A stretch of DNA of 64,000 bases from Roseomonas mucosa ATCC BAA-692 (GCF_000622225.1 NZ_KK211412.1:56254-120253); one strand, 5' to 3'. Shown: positions 10,245 to 21,954, counted from the stretch's first letter. Made by a program: numbers and translations. Notes: generated from the sequence alone by a model not told the origin.

Positions 10245-11672
10245 ATGTTGCCGGACCCGGCCACCACGGCAGCCTGCTGGCCTCGTGCCGGCATCGCCAC
10301 CCTTCTCCCCGCCCTGCAGGCCGCGCTGCGGGAGCCGGTGCTGACCAGCCCCGCCGCCCGTGCCCATTACGGCCATGGCGAGGCCCTGCCCGACGACGCC
10401 CCGCCCGATGCCGTGGTGCGCCCGCGCGACAACGGGGAGGTCGCCGCCGTGGCGCGCCTCTGCCACGAGGCGCGGGTGCCGCTGATCCCCTTCGGGGCCG
10501 GCACCTCGGTGGAGGGGCAGGTCGTCGCGATCCAGGGCGGCGTGACCATGGACCTGTCGCTGATGGACGTGATCCTCGACGTCTCGCCCGCCGCGCTGGA
10601 CTGCCGCGTGCAGGCGGGTGTGCGGCGGCTGCGGCTCAACGAGGCGCTGCGTGGCGACGGGCTGTTCTTTCCGGTCGATCCCGGGGCGGATGCCACGCTG
10701 GGCGGCATGGCGGCCACCCGCGCTTCCGGCACCGGCGCGGTACGCTATGGCACGATGCGCGAGAACGTGCTGGGCCTGACGGTGGTGACGGCGGATGGCC
10801 GCATCCTGCGCACCGGCACGCGGGCGCGGAAATCGGCCAGCGGCTACGATCTGACCCGCCTCTTCCTCGGCAGCGAGGGCACGCTGGGCATCATCACCGA
10901 GGTGCAGCTCCGCCTGCAGGGCCTGCCCGAGGCGGTCTCGGCCGCCACCTGCCAGTTTCCCTCCGTCGAGGCGGCGCTGGAGGTCGCGGTGGGCGTGCTG
11001 CAATCCGGTATCCCGGTGGCGCGGATGGAATTCGCCAATGCGCCGCAGATGCGCTGCTGCATCGCCTTCTCCCGCCTGGAAGGGCTGGAGGCGCTGCCGA
11101 CCCTGTTCCTCGAATTCCATGGCAGCCCTGCGGCGGTGGAGGAACAGGCGCTGGCGGTGGAGGCCCTGGCGACGGGGGCCGGCGGCGGCGGCTTCGCCTG
11201 GGCGCGGCGGCCGGAGGACCGTTCCCGGCTCTGGAAGGCCCGGCACGACGCCCTGCCGGCCAACCTGGCGCATGGCCGGGGCCGCGCCCTGATGGGCACG
11301 GATGCCTGCGTGCCGATCTCCGAACTCGCCGCCTGCATCCTGGAGACGGAGGCGGATATCGCGGCGACGGGGCTGGAGGCGCCGCTGATCGGCCATGTCG
11401 GCGACGGCAACTTCCACCTGGGCATCCTCTTCGACGCCGCCGTTCCGGGGGAGCGCGAGCGCGCCCAGACCCTGGCGCACCGCACCGGGGAGCGTGCCAT
11501 CCGGCTGGGCGGCACCTGTTCCGGCGAGCACGGGATCGGGTTGCACAAGCTGGACCTGATGGCCAAGGAGCATGGCGGGGCGCTGGACCTGATGTGGGCC
11601 ATCAAGCGGGCCTTCGATCCGTACGGGATCATGAATCCCGGCAAGCTGCTGCCGCCGTGTGACGGGGCCTGA
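10245..11672 (+). CDS. FAD-linked dehydrogenase, D-lactate/glycolate oxidase (GlcD/Dld) type
   Basis: A 475-residue member of the FAD_binding_4 plus FAD-oxidase_C family that oxidises D-2-hydroxy acids, with D-lactate the most common substrate. The FAD-contacting loop is PFGAGTSVEG (82-91), followed by VDPGADATLGGMAATRASG and KSASGYDLTRLFLGSEGTLG. The C-terminal domain has GHVGDGNFHLGI, CSGEHGIGLHK and the closing FDPYGIMNPGKLL. The order and length match cytochrome-type D-lactate dehydrogenases. The ATG at 10245 is chosen because a strong purine-rich site precedes it and the conserved fold starts soon after. The kinase gene follows 25 bp downstream, so an operon for three-carbon metabolism is plausible. 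Exact substrate unproven. Confidence 0.88.
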   Translation: MLPDPATTAACWPRAGIATLLPALQAALREPVLTSPAARAHYGHGEALPDDAPPDAVVRPRDNGEVAAVARLCHEARVPLIPFGAGTSVEGQVVAIQGGVTMDLSLMDVILDVSPAALDCRVQAGVRRLRLNEALRGDGLFFPVDPGADATLGGMAATRASGTGAVRYGTMRENVLGLTVVTADGRILRTGTRARKSASGYDLTRLFLGSEGTLGIITEVQLRLQGLPEAVSAATCQFPSVEAALEVAVGVLQSGIPVARMEFANAPQMRCCIAFSRLEGLEALPTLFLEFHGSPAAVEEQALAVEALATGAGGGGFAWARRPEDRSRLWKARHDALPANLAHGRGRALMGTDACVPISELAACILETEADIAATGLEAPLIGHVGDGNFHLGILFDAAVPGERERAQTLAHRTGERAIRLGGTCSGEHGIGLHKLDLMAKEHGGALDLMWAIKRAFDPYGIMNPGKLLPPCDGA

Positions 11673-11697
11673 CCGGGAAGAGGAGGGAGGAGGACGC

Positions 11698-13389
11698 ATG
11701 AAGAAGCTGGTGAACGACCCCCGCCACGTGGTGCGGGAGATGCTGGAGGGGCTGGTGGCCCTCAACCCGGCCCAGGCCCTGCTGGAGGGCGAGGATGTCG
11801 TCATCCGCGCCGGGCTGCCGGAAGCGGCACGGCGCAAGGTGGCGGTGATCTCCGGCGGCGGCGCGGGGCACGAGCCGGCCCATGCGGGCTATGTCGGGGA
11901 GGGGATGCTCTCGGCGGCGGTGACGGGCGACGTCTTCACCTCGCCGAGCACCGATGCGGTGCTGGCGGGCATCAGGGCGGTGGCGGGCCCGGCCGGGGCG
12001 CTGCTGGTGGTCAAGAACTACACCGGCGACCGGCTGAACTTCGGCCTCGCCGCCGAGCTGGCGCGGGCGGAAGGCATCCCGGCGGAGATCGTCGTGGTGG
12101 CCGACGACGTCGCCCTGCGCGCCACGGTGGAGCCGGAGCGGCGGCGCGGCATCGTCGGCACGGTGCTGGTGCACAAGCTCGCCGGTGCCGCGGCGGAACA
12201 GGGGCTGCCCCTGGCGGAAGTGGCGCGGCTGGCGCGCGAGGCCGCGGCGGAGACCGGCAGCATGGGCGTGGCGCTGGGCGCCTGCACCGTGCCGGCCGCC
12301 GGGCAGCCCGGCTTCGCGCTGGGCGAGGAGGAGGTGGAGCTCGGCCTCGGCATCCATGGCGAGCAGGGCGTGGAGCGCGGTGTGCTGCGGCCGGCGGACG
12401 GGCTGGTGGAAACGCTGCTCGCCGCTATCCTGGAGGATCGCGGGCTGCGGGCCGGGGACCATGTCGCGCTGCTGGTCAACGGGCTGGGCGGCACGCCGCC
12501 GATGGAGCTGGCCATCGTCGCCCGCCGCGCCCTGTTCCTGCTGCGGGAACGGGGCCTCGTGGTGGAGCGGGCCTGGGCCGGGAACTTCCTGACCGCGCTG
12601 GAAATGCCGGGCTGCTCGCTCTCCCTGCTGCGGCTGGACGAGGCGCGGCGGGATCTGCTCGATGCGCCGGCCGGCGCTCCGGCCTGGCCCGGTGGCGGCC
12701 ATGTCCCCGCCCGGCCGGGCCTGGTCCCGGCCCCGGCCCCGGCCGACGGAGATGCGGCGGAGCGTGCGCCCGGTCCGCTTTCCGGCCCGTTGCGGCGGGC
12801 GGCCCTGGCCGTGGCGGCGGCGGTGGAGGCCGCCGAGGCGGAGCTGACCGCGCTCGACAGCCGGGCCGGGGATGGCGATCTGGGGATCAGCCTGGCGCGC
12901 GGCGCAGCGGCCATCCGGGCCTTGCCGGAGACCGCCTTCGCCGATGCGCCGGAAACCCTGGCGCGGATCGGCGGCGCGCTGCGCCGGGCCATCGCGGGAA
13001 GTTCCGGCCCCTTCTACGCCACGGCCCTGCTGCGCGCGGCGCGCGGCCTGCCACCGGAGCCCGGCCCGGCCGACTGGGCCGCGGCCCTCCAGCGGGGCGT
13101 GGACGCCATCGCGGAACTCGGCGGTGCGAGGCCCGGCGACCGGACCATGCTGGATGCGCTGCACCCGGCAGCGGAAGCCTTCCAGGCGGAACTCGAAGCG
13201 GGCCGCCCGGCGCCCGAGGCCTGGGCCGCCGCCGTGCGGGCCGCCGGGGACGGCGCGGAGCGGACCGCCCGGATGCGGCCCCGGCTGGGCCGGGCCAGCT
13301 ATCTCGGGGAGCGCGCGCTCGGCGTGCCAGATGCGGGGGCCGCCGCGGCCGTGGTCTGGCTGCGCGCGCTGGCCGCCGTGCCGTCCTGA
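11698..13389 (+). CDS. Dihydroxyacetone kinase, single-chain (DhaK-DhaL fusion)
   Basis: An ATP-dependent kinase of 563 residues that phosphorylates dihydroxyacetone (possibly glyceraldehyde) to the triose phosphate. The N-terminal DhaK part has SGGGAGHEPAHAGYVG (52-67) and the histidine that binds substrate covalently, H220 in GLGIHGEQG. A Pro/Ala-rich linker near 330-360 leads to the DhaL part, whose GDGDLG (391-396) supplies the aspartates that hold ATP-magnesium; RPGDRTMLDAL follows later. One-chain architecture means ATP, not phosphoenolpyruvate, is the donor. The ATG at 11698 follows a run of AGGAGG-like sites. It sits directly behind the FAD dehydrogenase gene and ahead of the convergent tRNA pair. 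Confidence 0.93.
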   Translation: MKKLVNDPRHVVREMLEGLVALNPAQALLEGEDVVIRAGLPEAARRKVAVISGGGAGHEPAHAGYVGEGMLSAAVTGDVFTSPSTDAVLAGIRAVAGPAGALLVVKNYTGDRLNFGLAAELARAEGIPAEIVVVADDVALRATVEPERRRGIVGTVLVHKLAGAAAEQGLPLAEVARLAREAAAETGSMGVALGACTVPAAGQPGFALGEEEVELGLGIHGEQGVERGVLRPADGLVETLLAAILEDRGLRAGDHVALLVNGLGGTPPMELAIVARRALFLLRERGLVVERAWAGNFLTALEMPGCSLSLLRLDEARRDLLDAPAGAPAWPGGGHVPARPGLVPAPAPADGDAAERAPGPLSGPLRRAALAVAAAVEAAEAELTALDSRAGDGDLGISLARGAAAIRALPETAFADAPETLARIGGALRRAIAGSSGPFYATALLRAARGLPPEPGPADWAAALQRGVDAIAELGGARPGDRTMLDALHPAAEAFQAELEAGRPAPEAWAAAVRAAGDGAERTARMRPRLGRASYLGERALGVPDAGAAAAVVWLRALAAVPS

Positions 13390-13429
13390 AGCCGCTGAGG
13401 GGGCGTGGCTTCCTGGTAAGGGCAGGCGG

Positions 13430-13520
13430 CGGAAGAGGCGGGAGTCGAACCCACCGGAGACGCGCAGCGCCTCCCATCGGATTTGAAGTCCGTGCACCCC
13501 ACCGGGAATGTTTCTCTTCC
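13430..13520 (-). tRNA. selC: tRNA-Sec (selenocysteine), anticodon UCA
   Basis: The minus strand reads GGAAGAG...CTCTTCC-G with the loop CTTCAAA, giving anticodon UCA (complement at 13484-13486), the selenocysteine decoder of UGA. The six-pair D stem CATTCC-CGGT-GGGGTG with a four-base loop, and a long variable arm (GGAGGCGC-TGC-GCGTCTCC) are hallmarks of bacterial tRNA-Sec. The T arm is GTGGG-TTCGACT-CCCGC. Counting back from the 3' end there are only 12 paired positions in the acceptor plus T helix (7/5), where the usual bacterial form has 13 (8/5). CCA is not encoded (GCCG follows). No selA, selB, selD or obvious selenoprotein gene lies in the window. Confidence 0.9.
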
Positions 13521-13712
13521 GGAGCGGGAGCTACGCCGGAACCCCGGCCCGATCAAGCCGCTGACGTCCGGCCGACTCATTCAATGGGACCGCGGCCTCA
13601 CGGCGCTCCTCGCACCGGGCGGCATCTCCACCCGAAAGGCCTTCTCGTTGCGCGCAAATCCCTGGCCATCCAGGATGGCCCGGGCGCATCATGGCAATGG
13701 TCGGGAGGTGCG

Positions 13713-13805
<93 letters not shown>

Positions 13806-13883
13806 GCGCCGCCCGAACAGGCTTCGGCGCCGCGTATAGAGGTGGAATGCGCTGAGCGCAACGGGGGGAAGGGCGGTTCTGCG

Positions 13884-13913
13884 TTGACTCCCCCAGGGTG
13901 GGCTCGCTATATC
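13884..13913 (+). promoter_or_regulatory. Sigma-70-type promoter of the rplU-rpmA operon
   Basis: TTGACT at 13884-13889 and TATATC at 13908-13913 are separated by 18 bp, a good vegetative promoter match about 85 bp ahead of the rplU start. The resulting leader of roughly 75 bases would be free for ribosomal-protein autoregulation, but I cannot assign a specific structure. Confidence 0.65.
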
Positions 13914-13996
13914 CGCCGCCTCCCGGCAGATCCCCCAGGTGACGCCGCAGTGCCGCTCGCGGCCTCACCATCGACTTGAATAGAGCAGGCGTAACA

Positions 13997-14314
13997 ATGA
14001 CCTACGCAGTGATCCGCACGGGCGGCAAGCAGTACCGCGTCACCCCGAACGCCGTGCTGGTCGTCGAGAAGCTCGAGGCCGAAGCCGGCCAGACCGTGAC
14101 CTTCCAGGACGTCCTCGTCCTCGGCGGCGAGTCCGGGCTGACGATCGGCGCCCCCACCGTGGCCGGCGCCACGGTGACCGCCACGGTGATCGAGCAGACC
14201 CGCGGCGACAAGGTGATCGTCTTCAAGAAGCGCCGCCGCCAGAACAGCCGCCGCAAGAATGGCCATCGCCAGCACATGACCGTGCTGCGCATCGGCGACA
14301 TCGCCGCGGCCTGA
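13997..14314 (+). CDS. rplU: 50S ribosomal protein L21
   Basis: Large-subunit protein L21 of 105 residues. The N-terminus [15 protein letters not shown] and the basic tail [21 protein letters not shown] followed by T-LRI are diagnostic. It binds 23S rRNA. The start at 13997 is fixed by this conserved N-terminus; an in-frame ATG seven codons earlier would add an unconserved extension. It is followed by rpmA after 25 bp, the universal L21-L27 operon, and then by obgE. Confidence 0.98.
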   Translation: MTYAVIRTGGKQYRVTPNAVLVVEKLEAEAGQTVTFQDVLVLGGESGLTIGAPTVAGATVTATVIEQTRGDKVIVFKKRRRQNSRRKNGHRQHMTVLRIGDIAAA

Positions 14315-14339
14315 TCCAGAAACACAGGAAAACCCCACC

Positions 14340-16854
<2,515 letters not shown>

Positions 16855-17003
16855 ACGCTTCCGGACAGGAAGAACACGCCCCGGCCGGCTGCGCCCGGGA
16901 CGGTGCCGGGCGGCGGATCGTGGAGCCTGGGCATTTCGGCGCACCCACCCCGGCCCTGTCCAACCGCCCGACGGGGGAAATGACCTTCCGCCGCAGGCCG
17001 GTA

Positions 17004-18752
17004 TCAGCCCAGTGCGAAGGCCAGGGACAGAAGGGCGAGCCCCGCCAGGATCCAGGTCACCTCGTCGCTGATCAATCCGCTGTGCAGCCCCTGCAATCCG
17101 GTCAGCAACGGGCGTATCACCAGACCCACCCCATTCCTGACAGGGCGGGGCAGGTGGCGCCGTCCGAGATCCCAGCCGGCGATCGCCAGGGCAAGGACCA
17201 GCCCCATCCAGGAAAGGAAGGAATGTCCCGTGGGCGTGGGCGATGGCGGGGCGGCCCAGAGCTGCCGGGTCGCCTGCCGTGCGAACTCCTCGGCAAAGGG
17301 GCCCGCCGCCAGGACCAGGAACAGCAGGACCCCGACCGGCAGCAGCATCAGCCAGAGCGGCCGGTTCGCCTTCTCCGCCTCCTCGCCGGGCACACGTTCC
17401 TCCTCGCCCGGCATCCCGCCCCAGCCCAGGAAGATCCGGCCGGTGACCCGGAGCACGGCGCCCCCCGTCAGCCCCGCTCCAAGCGGCACCGCCAGTACCA
17501 GCCAGGGATGCGGCTCCTGCTTCGCGGCATTTTCCAGCAGCACCATGCCCGTATCCATCAGCCCGGCCGGCAGGCCTGCCAGCAGCAGCCCGGCCAGCAG
17601 GAAGGCGATCCCGGCCGGCCAGATCGGGCGGCCACGGCCGCGCAGGCCGATCTCGTCGATCCCGCCCAGTGTCGCCAGCAGCACGCCGGCCAGGGCGAAG
17701 AGCGACGCCTTCACCATCCCATGCCCGGCCATATAGGCCAGCATGCCGGCCGTTCCGTCCTCCCGCAGCATGGCCAGGCCCATCAGCATGATCCCTGTAT
17801 GGGAGATGGTGGAGAAAGCCAGCATGCGCTTCACGTGACGCTGTGACAGGCAGGCCGCGCCGCCGATCAGCGCGCTGGCCGCGCCCAGCCAGAGCAGCAG
17901 CGCATGGGCATTCTCCGTCACGGCGGGAACATGCGCGAAGACCGTGCCGGTGAGCCGGGCCAGGCCGAACAGGCCCATCGAGACCATGACGCCGGAGAAG
18001 ACCATGGAGACCGGGCTCGGTGCCACCGCATGCGCGTCCGACAGCCAGAGATGGAAGGGCACCGTCGCCGCCTTGATCAGCAGCGCCGCCACCAGCAGGC
18101 AGAAGGCACCCAGCAGCACCGGGTCATGGCCGGTGGCAGCGGTCACCGCGCCCGCGCGTTCGCCGAGCGCCACCATGTCCAGCCGCCCGAGCCGGGCATA
18201 GAGCAGGCTGATCCCGGCCAGCATCATGATCGCGCCCAGGCTGTTGGTGACCGTGAAGTTCAGCGCCCCGGTCAGGGCGGATTCCTCCAGCCGGTAGGCG
18301 GTGAGGGCGAAGGCCGCCACGCTCATCACCTCGAACCAGACGAAGAGGTTGAACAGGTCGCGCGTCAGGCAGAACCCCGCCATCGCCGCCAGGAAGAGCA
18401 GCATCAGCACATGGAACTGCGCGCCCACCTCCTCGAAGAACCCCCAGGCGAAGAGGCAGGCCGAGGCCACGATCAGGCCGACCAAGCCGACCATCGCCGC
18501 CCCGGCCGGATCGGCCGAGAAGGCGATGCCGATCGGGATATCCCCATGCATCGCCCAGCCGCCGAACCAGTGCAGCAGGGGGCCCGCCATCGACAGGCGC
18601 GCCATCCAGGCCCCCAGCGCCGCCACGCCCAACGCGGTCAGGATGGCCAGGATGTCGGGGGCACGCCGCGGCAGCACGCGGCCGGCGGCGAGAAGCAGGG
18701 CCGCCATCAGGATCGGCACCGCCACGACCAGGGGAGGGAGCGGGGAGGTCAC
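17004..18752 (-). CDS. mrpD: Mrp/Mbh-type antiporter subunit D (NuoN-like)
   Basis: The large proton/cation-translocating subunit, 582 residues with about 14 membrane helices. It belongs to the ND2/ND4/ND5 family: the conserved glutamate in LFVWFEVMS, the lysine region [24 protein letters not shown] and the broken-helix segment [11 protein letters not shown] are visible. It is last in the seven-gene operon. A GTG start at 18752 overlaps the TGA of mrpC (GTGA), matching the other junctions of this operon. No second large subunit (MrpA N-terminal, ND5-like) is encoded nearby, so this is the only ion-channel subunit seen. The cation exchanged (Na+, K+) is not predictable. Confidence 0.9.
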   Translation of the reverse strand: MTSPLPPLVVAVPILMAALLLAAGRVLPRRAPDILAILTALGVAALGAWMARLSMAGPLLHWFGGWAMHGDIPIGIAFSADPAGAAMVGLVGLIVASACLFAWGFFEEVGAQFHVLMLLFLAAMAGFCLTRDLFNLFVWFEVMSVAAFALTAYRLEESALTGALNFTVTNSLGAIMMLAGISLLYARLGRLDMVALGERAGAVTAATGHDPVLLGAFCLLVAALLIKAATVPFHLWLSDAHAVAPSPVSMVFSGVMVSMGLFGLARLTGTVFAHVPAVTENAHALLLWLGAASALIGGAACLSQRHVKRMLAFSTISHTGIMLMGLAMLREDGTAGMLAYMAGHGMVKASLFALAGVLLATLGGIDEIGLRGRGRPIWPAGIAFLLAGLLLAGLPAGLMDTGMVLLENAAKQEPHPWLVLAVPLGAGLTGGAVLRVTGRIFLGWGGMPGEEERVPGEEAEKANRPLWLMLLPVGVLLFLVLAAGPFAEEFARQATRQLWAAPPSPTPTGHSFLSWMGLVLALAIAGWDLGRRHLPRPVRNGVGLVIRPLLTGLQGLHSGLISDEVTWILAGLALLSLAFALG

Positions 18753-19093
18753 TTCCGCAGCGTCTGCAGGCGCCGGGGATCGAGCGTGCCCCTCCGCTTG
18801 TGCAGTTGCAGCGCCAGCGCCAGCAGAAGCGCTGTCACCGCCGCACCCACGACGATGTCGGTGAGCACCAGCGCCTGTACCACCGGATCCACCGCGGGTG
18901 TGCCGGGCGGGTGGTCGTGGAAGACCGGCGGACTGGCTTGCCACCGGAAGCCCGCGGCCAGCAGCAGGACGTAGGTGCCCGACTGCGTGACCGAGAGGCA
19001 GGCGATCAGGTGGACATAATGCCGGCTGGTGAGAATGCCGTAGAGGCCGATGGCGAAGAGCCAGACGCTGACCAGCCACGGCAGCAGCGTCAT
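18749..19093 (-). CDS. mrpC: Mrp/Mbh-type antiporter subunit C (NuoK-like)
   Basis: A 114-residue membrane protein with three helices, the NuoK homologue of cation antiporters. It shows [18 protein letters not shown] and the family-typical [20 protein letters not shown]. The ATG at 19093 overlaps the mrpB stop (ATGA) and its TGA overlaps the mrpD GTG. Confidence 0.88.
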   Translation of the reverse strand: MTLLPWLVSVWLFAIGLYGILTSRHYVHLIACLSVTQSGTYVLLLAAGFRWQASPPVFHDHPPGTPAVDPVVQALVLTDIVVGAAVTALLLALALQLHKRRGTLDPRRLQTLRK

Positions 19094-19848
19094 GACCCGT
19101 CCTCTCCCGCCACGCGGGTCTCCTCCAGGAACTCCAGGAAGAGCATCCCGAAGCCGCCGGCCACAGCCAGCCCGACGCCCAGGTTGACAACAGGGATGAT
19201 CCCGCCGGACAGGAGGCTTCCCATCTCGCCGAGCGGCAGCAGGTTGGCGAGAAAGGCGCCGCCACTGAGCAGTGCCCCCATCCCCACCAGTGCGTAGAGC
19301 GCCGCGCCGCCAGCCTCGGCCGCATGGAGCGCATGGCCCCGCACCACGCGCCTCCATGTTCCGTACCGCTCCCCCAGCCACACGAGCAACAGGCCGGAGC
19401 CGATGATCATGCCACCCTGGAAGCCGCCGCCAGGCGTCAGCGCGGCATGCAGCACGACATACAGGCCATAGAGCAGCGTCATCGGCGCCAGCACGCGGCA
19501 GAGCAGGATCACGCCCGGGCTGCGCGGTGCGATGGGGCGGCCCTGACAGGTGGCCGCGCGGTCCATCGTCTTCTCGCCACGCGCACCGCGCAGGATGACC
19601 GTGGTGCCCACCACGGCGGCGAGCAGCATGACCTCCTCGCCCAGCGTGTCGAAGCCGCGCAGGTCGAAATTCACCGCCGTCACCATGTTGGTGACCTGCC
19701 GCTCCGCCGGGCCGAGCCGGTTGACGGCATCGCCATAGGGCAGGGGGTGGTTCCCGAACTCCGGCATGGCGTGGATCACCGCAGCCGCCCAGGGCAGCAG
19801 GCAAAGGGCCGACACCCAGGCCAGGAGGCAGCGCAGGCGTGGCGTCAC
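19090..19848 (-). CDS. mrpB: Antiporter subunit B with fused MbhE-like N-terminal part
   Basis: A 252-residue membrane protein made of two known pieces. The N-terminal 100 residues contain [22 protein letters not shown], the region found at the C-terminal end of MrpA or as separate subunit MbhE. The rest (about 115-252) is the MnhB domain with [20 protein letters not shown] and GNLLPLG-like loops. In standard Mrp operons the first part belongs to the MrpA polypeptide; here it is joined to MrpB. The GTG start at 19848 overlaps the stop of the small gene upstream. Confidence 0.85.
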   Translation of the reverse strand: MTPRLRCLLAWVSALCLLPWAAAVIHAMPEFGNHPLPYGDAVNRLGPAERQVTNMVTAVNFDLRGFDTLGEEVMLLAAVVGTTVILRGARGEKTMDRAATCQGRPIAPRSPGVILLCRVLAPMTLLYGLYVVLHAALTPGGGFQGGMIIGSGLLLVWLGERYGTWRRVVRGHALHAAEAGGAALYALVGMGALLSGGAFLANLLPLGEMGSLLSGGIIPVVNLGVGLAVAGGFGMLFLEFLEETRVAGEDGS

Positions 19849-20105
19849 GATCCATCCCCGTTCGGGCGCCGCTGCCGGAGCCGCAGGTTCGCCAGGACCA
19901 CCAGGAACAGCAGCGGCAGCGCCGCCGTGCCCACCACGAACTGGGAGAAGGCGACATCGGGCGCCTGCAGGGCCGTGAAAAGCATGGTCAGGGCCAGGCC
20001 ATGGGCGGCCATGGCCATCACCTGCCGGTGCGGTTGGCGCGACAGCGCCACCCCGGTGCCCGTCGCCGCGACAAGCAGGAACAGCATGGCCAGCAGAAGG
20101 CTCAT
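19845..20105 (-). CDS. Small antiporter subunit, MbhD-like (part of MrpA C-terminus)
   Basis: An 86-residue protein with three predicted helices. The block MAMAAHGLALTMLFTALQAP and APDVAFSQFVVGTAALPLLF matches the MbhD-type domain that in Bacillus or Staphylococcus forms part of the MrpA C-terminal region. It lies between mrpG and mrpB with overlapping stops and starts on both sides (20102-20105 and 19845-19848). Confidence 0.83.
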   Translation of the reverse strand: MSLLLAMLFLLVAATGTGVALSRQPHRQVMAMAAHGLALTMLFTALQAPDVAFSQFVVGTAALPLLFLVVLANLRLRQRRPNGDGS

Positions 20106-20395
20106 CCCGTTTCCGCCCCCTTGTGGTCCCGCCGGAGCAGGGCCCGGCCGGTGGCATGCGCCAGCGCCGCGCCGATGGCCCAGGAGAGCAGCACCATCAG
20201 GGTGATCTTGAGGGAGCGTCCGCTGAGCCCGTCCGTCACGAAGGCCGCCGCCGTCACCGCCGCGCCGCCTGCGATGTTCACGAAGGTCACCGCGTGCAGG
20301 CGGTCCAGCGGATCGCGCAACCGCGCGGCGCCGAGGACGCCGAGCCAGACCGCCGCCACGGTCAGGAGAAGGCAGGCCGCCAGCAGCGTGCTCAC
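20102..20395 (-). CDS. mrpG: Mrp/Mbh-type antiporter subunit G
   Basis: A 97-residue protein with three helices. The segment GVLGAARLRDPLDRLHAVTF is the MnhG/PhaG family signature (glycine-x-RLPD-x-RLHA type). The GTG start at 20395 overlaps the mrpF stop (GTGA at 20392-20395), and its own stop overlaps the next ATG. Confidence 0.88.
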   Translation of the reverse strand: MSTLLAACLLLTVAAVWLGVLGAARLRDPLDRLHAVTFVNIAGGAAVTAAAFVTDGLSGRSLKITLMVLLSWAIGAALAHATGRALLRRDHKGAETG

Positions 20396-20676
20396 AGCCA
20401 GCGTTCCAGGAAGATCGTCATCACCAGCGTTCCCGGCAGCGACAGCAGCACCAGGGCAAAGGGCAGGTCGATGATCGATGGCAGATCGAACGCGAAGCTC
20501 ATCGCCACGAGGATGAGCGTTGCGACGGAAAGGGCGAGTTGCGCGGCCACCAGCCGGCTGCCGACCCGCCCGCGTATCGCCATGGCGGCCGGGACCGCGA
20601 AGGCTGGCACCAGCGCCCCCAGGGCAAGAAGCCAGAGGCCGGCGGGACTTGCGAGCGGGCCCGTCATCCTGGCCAT
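20392..20676 (-). CDS. mrpF: Mrp/Mbh-type antiporter subunit F
   Basis: A 94-residue protein with three helices of the MnhF/PhaF family, recognisable by AIRGRVGSRLVAAQLALS and LPFALVLLSLPGTLV. Two ATG codons are possible: 20676, or 20667, which overlaps the mrpE TGA in the ATGA manner seen throughout this operon and may be the true start. Confidence 0.85.
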   Translation of the reverse strand: MARMTGPLASPAGLWLLALGALVPAFAVPAAMAIRGRVGSRLVAAQLALSVATLILVAMSFAFDLPSIIDLPFALVLLSLPGTLVMTIFLERWL

Positions 20677-21119
20677 GTCTCGTCGCCGTCAACCGGACGA
20701 GGCACCAGCTGGTGCAGCGGCCAAAGCCCCGGCTGCGCCGAGTCGTCCGTGACATAGCCGTTCGGCGCCAGGGACAGCCGTAGGATCGACAGGCCGCGCC
20801 GCGTCAGGCTGCCTGGGTCATTCCCCTGGGCAACGGGGATCTCCCGTATCTTCCCTGGCCGCATCTCCCTGCCGCTTGCGGCACGGCACAGCGCGGCGGC
20901 CGTCAGCGCCGTTTCCCGCAGCAGCGTGAGTGGCAGCGCCAGGAGGAGCCGGGCCGGTGGCCTGGGCCAGCCGAGGCGATGGGGCGCGATGCGGCGCAGC
21001 GCCAGCGACAGGGTCGCCGCCAGGCCGCCACAGAGCAGCGCGGCCAGGACTTCCTCACCATCCACCTGCCCGGCGAAGAGCAGGTAGAGGAGCATCAGCG
21101 CAATCAGGCGCAGTGGCAT
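20664..21119 (-). CDS. mrpE: Mrp/Mbh-type antiporter subunit E
   Basis: A 151-residue membrane protein of the MnhE family and first gene of the antiporter operon. It has an N-terminal two-helix part and a cytoplasmic tail with GDEALT-like features weakly kept: IPVAQGNDPGSLTRRGLSIL followed by RLSLAPNGYV, the segment that in MnhE proteins reads TLTPGT-x-GLLANSITLTPGTL. The promoter must lie in the 180 bases upstream (21120-21300), where no gene is visible. Confidence 0.82.
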   Translation of the reverse strand: MPLRLIALMLLYLLFAGQVDGEEVLAALLCGGLAATLSLALRRIAPHRLGWPRPPARLLLALPLTLLRETALTAAALCRAASGREMRPGKIREIPVAQGNDPGSLTRRGLSILRLSLAPNGYVTDDSAQPGLWPLHQLVPRPVDGDETWPG

Positions 21120-21300
21120 GGCGGCCCCACGACGTCATGCCTCCAGGAGTTCCCGGGGCAGGTCTCGCTGCTAACCCTTTCCGCCGCCGGTGGGTTGCGT
21201 GCCCTTGCGCCGCGGCGGCGTGAAGGCGGCGAGATCCGGCGGGCCCGCCCTCGGCCGCCAGCTCATGCGACGGCTGTCCGTGGCGGAACACCGGCTTCCG

Positions 21301-21954
21301 TCACGCATAGGCATAGGGCCCGCCCCGCTCCAGCGCCCGCCGGTAGGCCGGCAGGTCATGGATGCGCGCCAGGAAGCGCGCCGGGTTCGGCCGCGCCTCG
21401 CCGAAGGGCGCGCGCTGCGCCGCGGTTTCGAGCGGGAAGCTCATCATGATGTCCGCCGCCGTCATTTCCGGCCCGGCGAACCAGCCCGTCCCCGAAAGGG
21501 CGTCGTTCCAATACTGCTTCATCCGCTCCAGGCCGGGCGCCACGAAGCCGTCGCGGATTTTCAGCATGGCATCGCGCGCCTCCGGCGGAACCTTCTCCGC
21601 GGCGCGGTTGAGCAGCAGCGTCATCACCAGCGGCGGCATGGCCGACCCCTCGGCGTGATGCATCCAGTGCCGGTAGGGCCACCAGTGCGGCCCGTCCTTG
21701 GCCGGCTGGAGCCGCCCCTGGCCGTGCCGGTCCAGGATGTATTCCACGATCGCGCCGGTCTCGGCCAGGACCATCCCCTCGTCGGTGACGACCGGGGACT
21801 TCCCCAGCGGATGCACCGCCCGCAACTCCGGCGGCGCCTGCATGGTCTGCGGGTCGCGTTCGTAGCGCTTCACCTCGTAAGGCACACCCAGCTCCTCCAG
21901 CAGCCAGAGCACCCGCTGGGAGCGGGAATTGTTCAGGTGGTGGACAGTCAGCAT
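21301..21954 (-). CDS. Glutathione S-transferase
   Basis: A 217-residue cytosolic transferase. The thioredoxin-like N-terminal domain (about 1-80) has NNSRSQRVLWLLEELGVPYE with the catalytic-serine region, the cis-proline in GKSPVV and the glutathione-contact ETGAIVEYIL. The helical C-terminal domain carries TAADIMMSFPLETA. The ATG at 21954 has a GGGAGG seven bases upstream. It resembles the beta/theta-like bacterial GSTs used for glutathione conjugation or peroxide removal; substrate unknown. Confidence 0.92.
   Translation of the reverse strand: MLTVHHLNNSRSQRVLWLLEELGVPYEVKRYERDPQTMQAPPELRAVHPLGKSPVVTDEGMVLAETGAIVEYILDRHGQGRLQPAKDGPHWWPYRHWMHHAEGSAMPPLVMTLLLNRAAEKVPPEARDAMLKIRDGFVAPGLERMKQYWNDALSGTGWFAGPEMTAADIMMSFPLETAAQRAPFGEARPNPARFLARIHDLPAYRRALERGGPYAYA

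Noticed and set aside
9960-13497. Long minus-strand frames opposite the FAD dehydrogenase and dihydroxyacetone kinase genes
   Set aside because: They overlap genes with diagnostic motifs and ribosome sites and show only low-complexity basic sequence.
13430-13520. Selenoprotein gene within the window using the tRNA-Sec
   Set aside because: I looked for genes whose family sequence continues past an in-frame TGA and found none; all genes end at their expected lengths except livF, which has TAG.
13664-13680. 17-bp palindrome GGCCATCC-A-GGATGGCC between the two tRNA genes as a terminator
   Set aside because: The one-base centre cannot form a hairpin loop without unpairing and no T tract follows on either strand.
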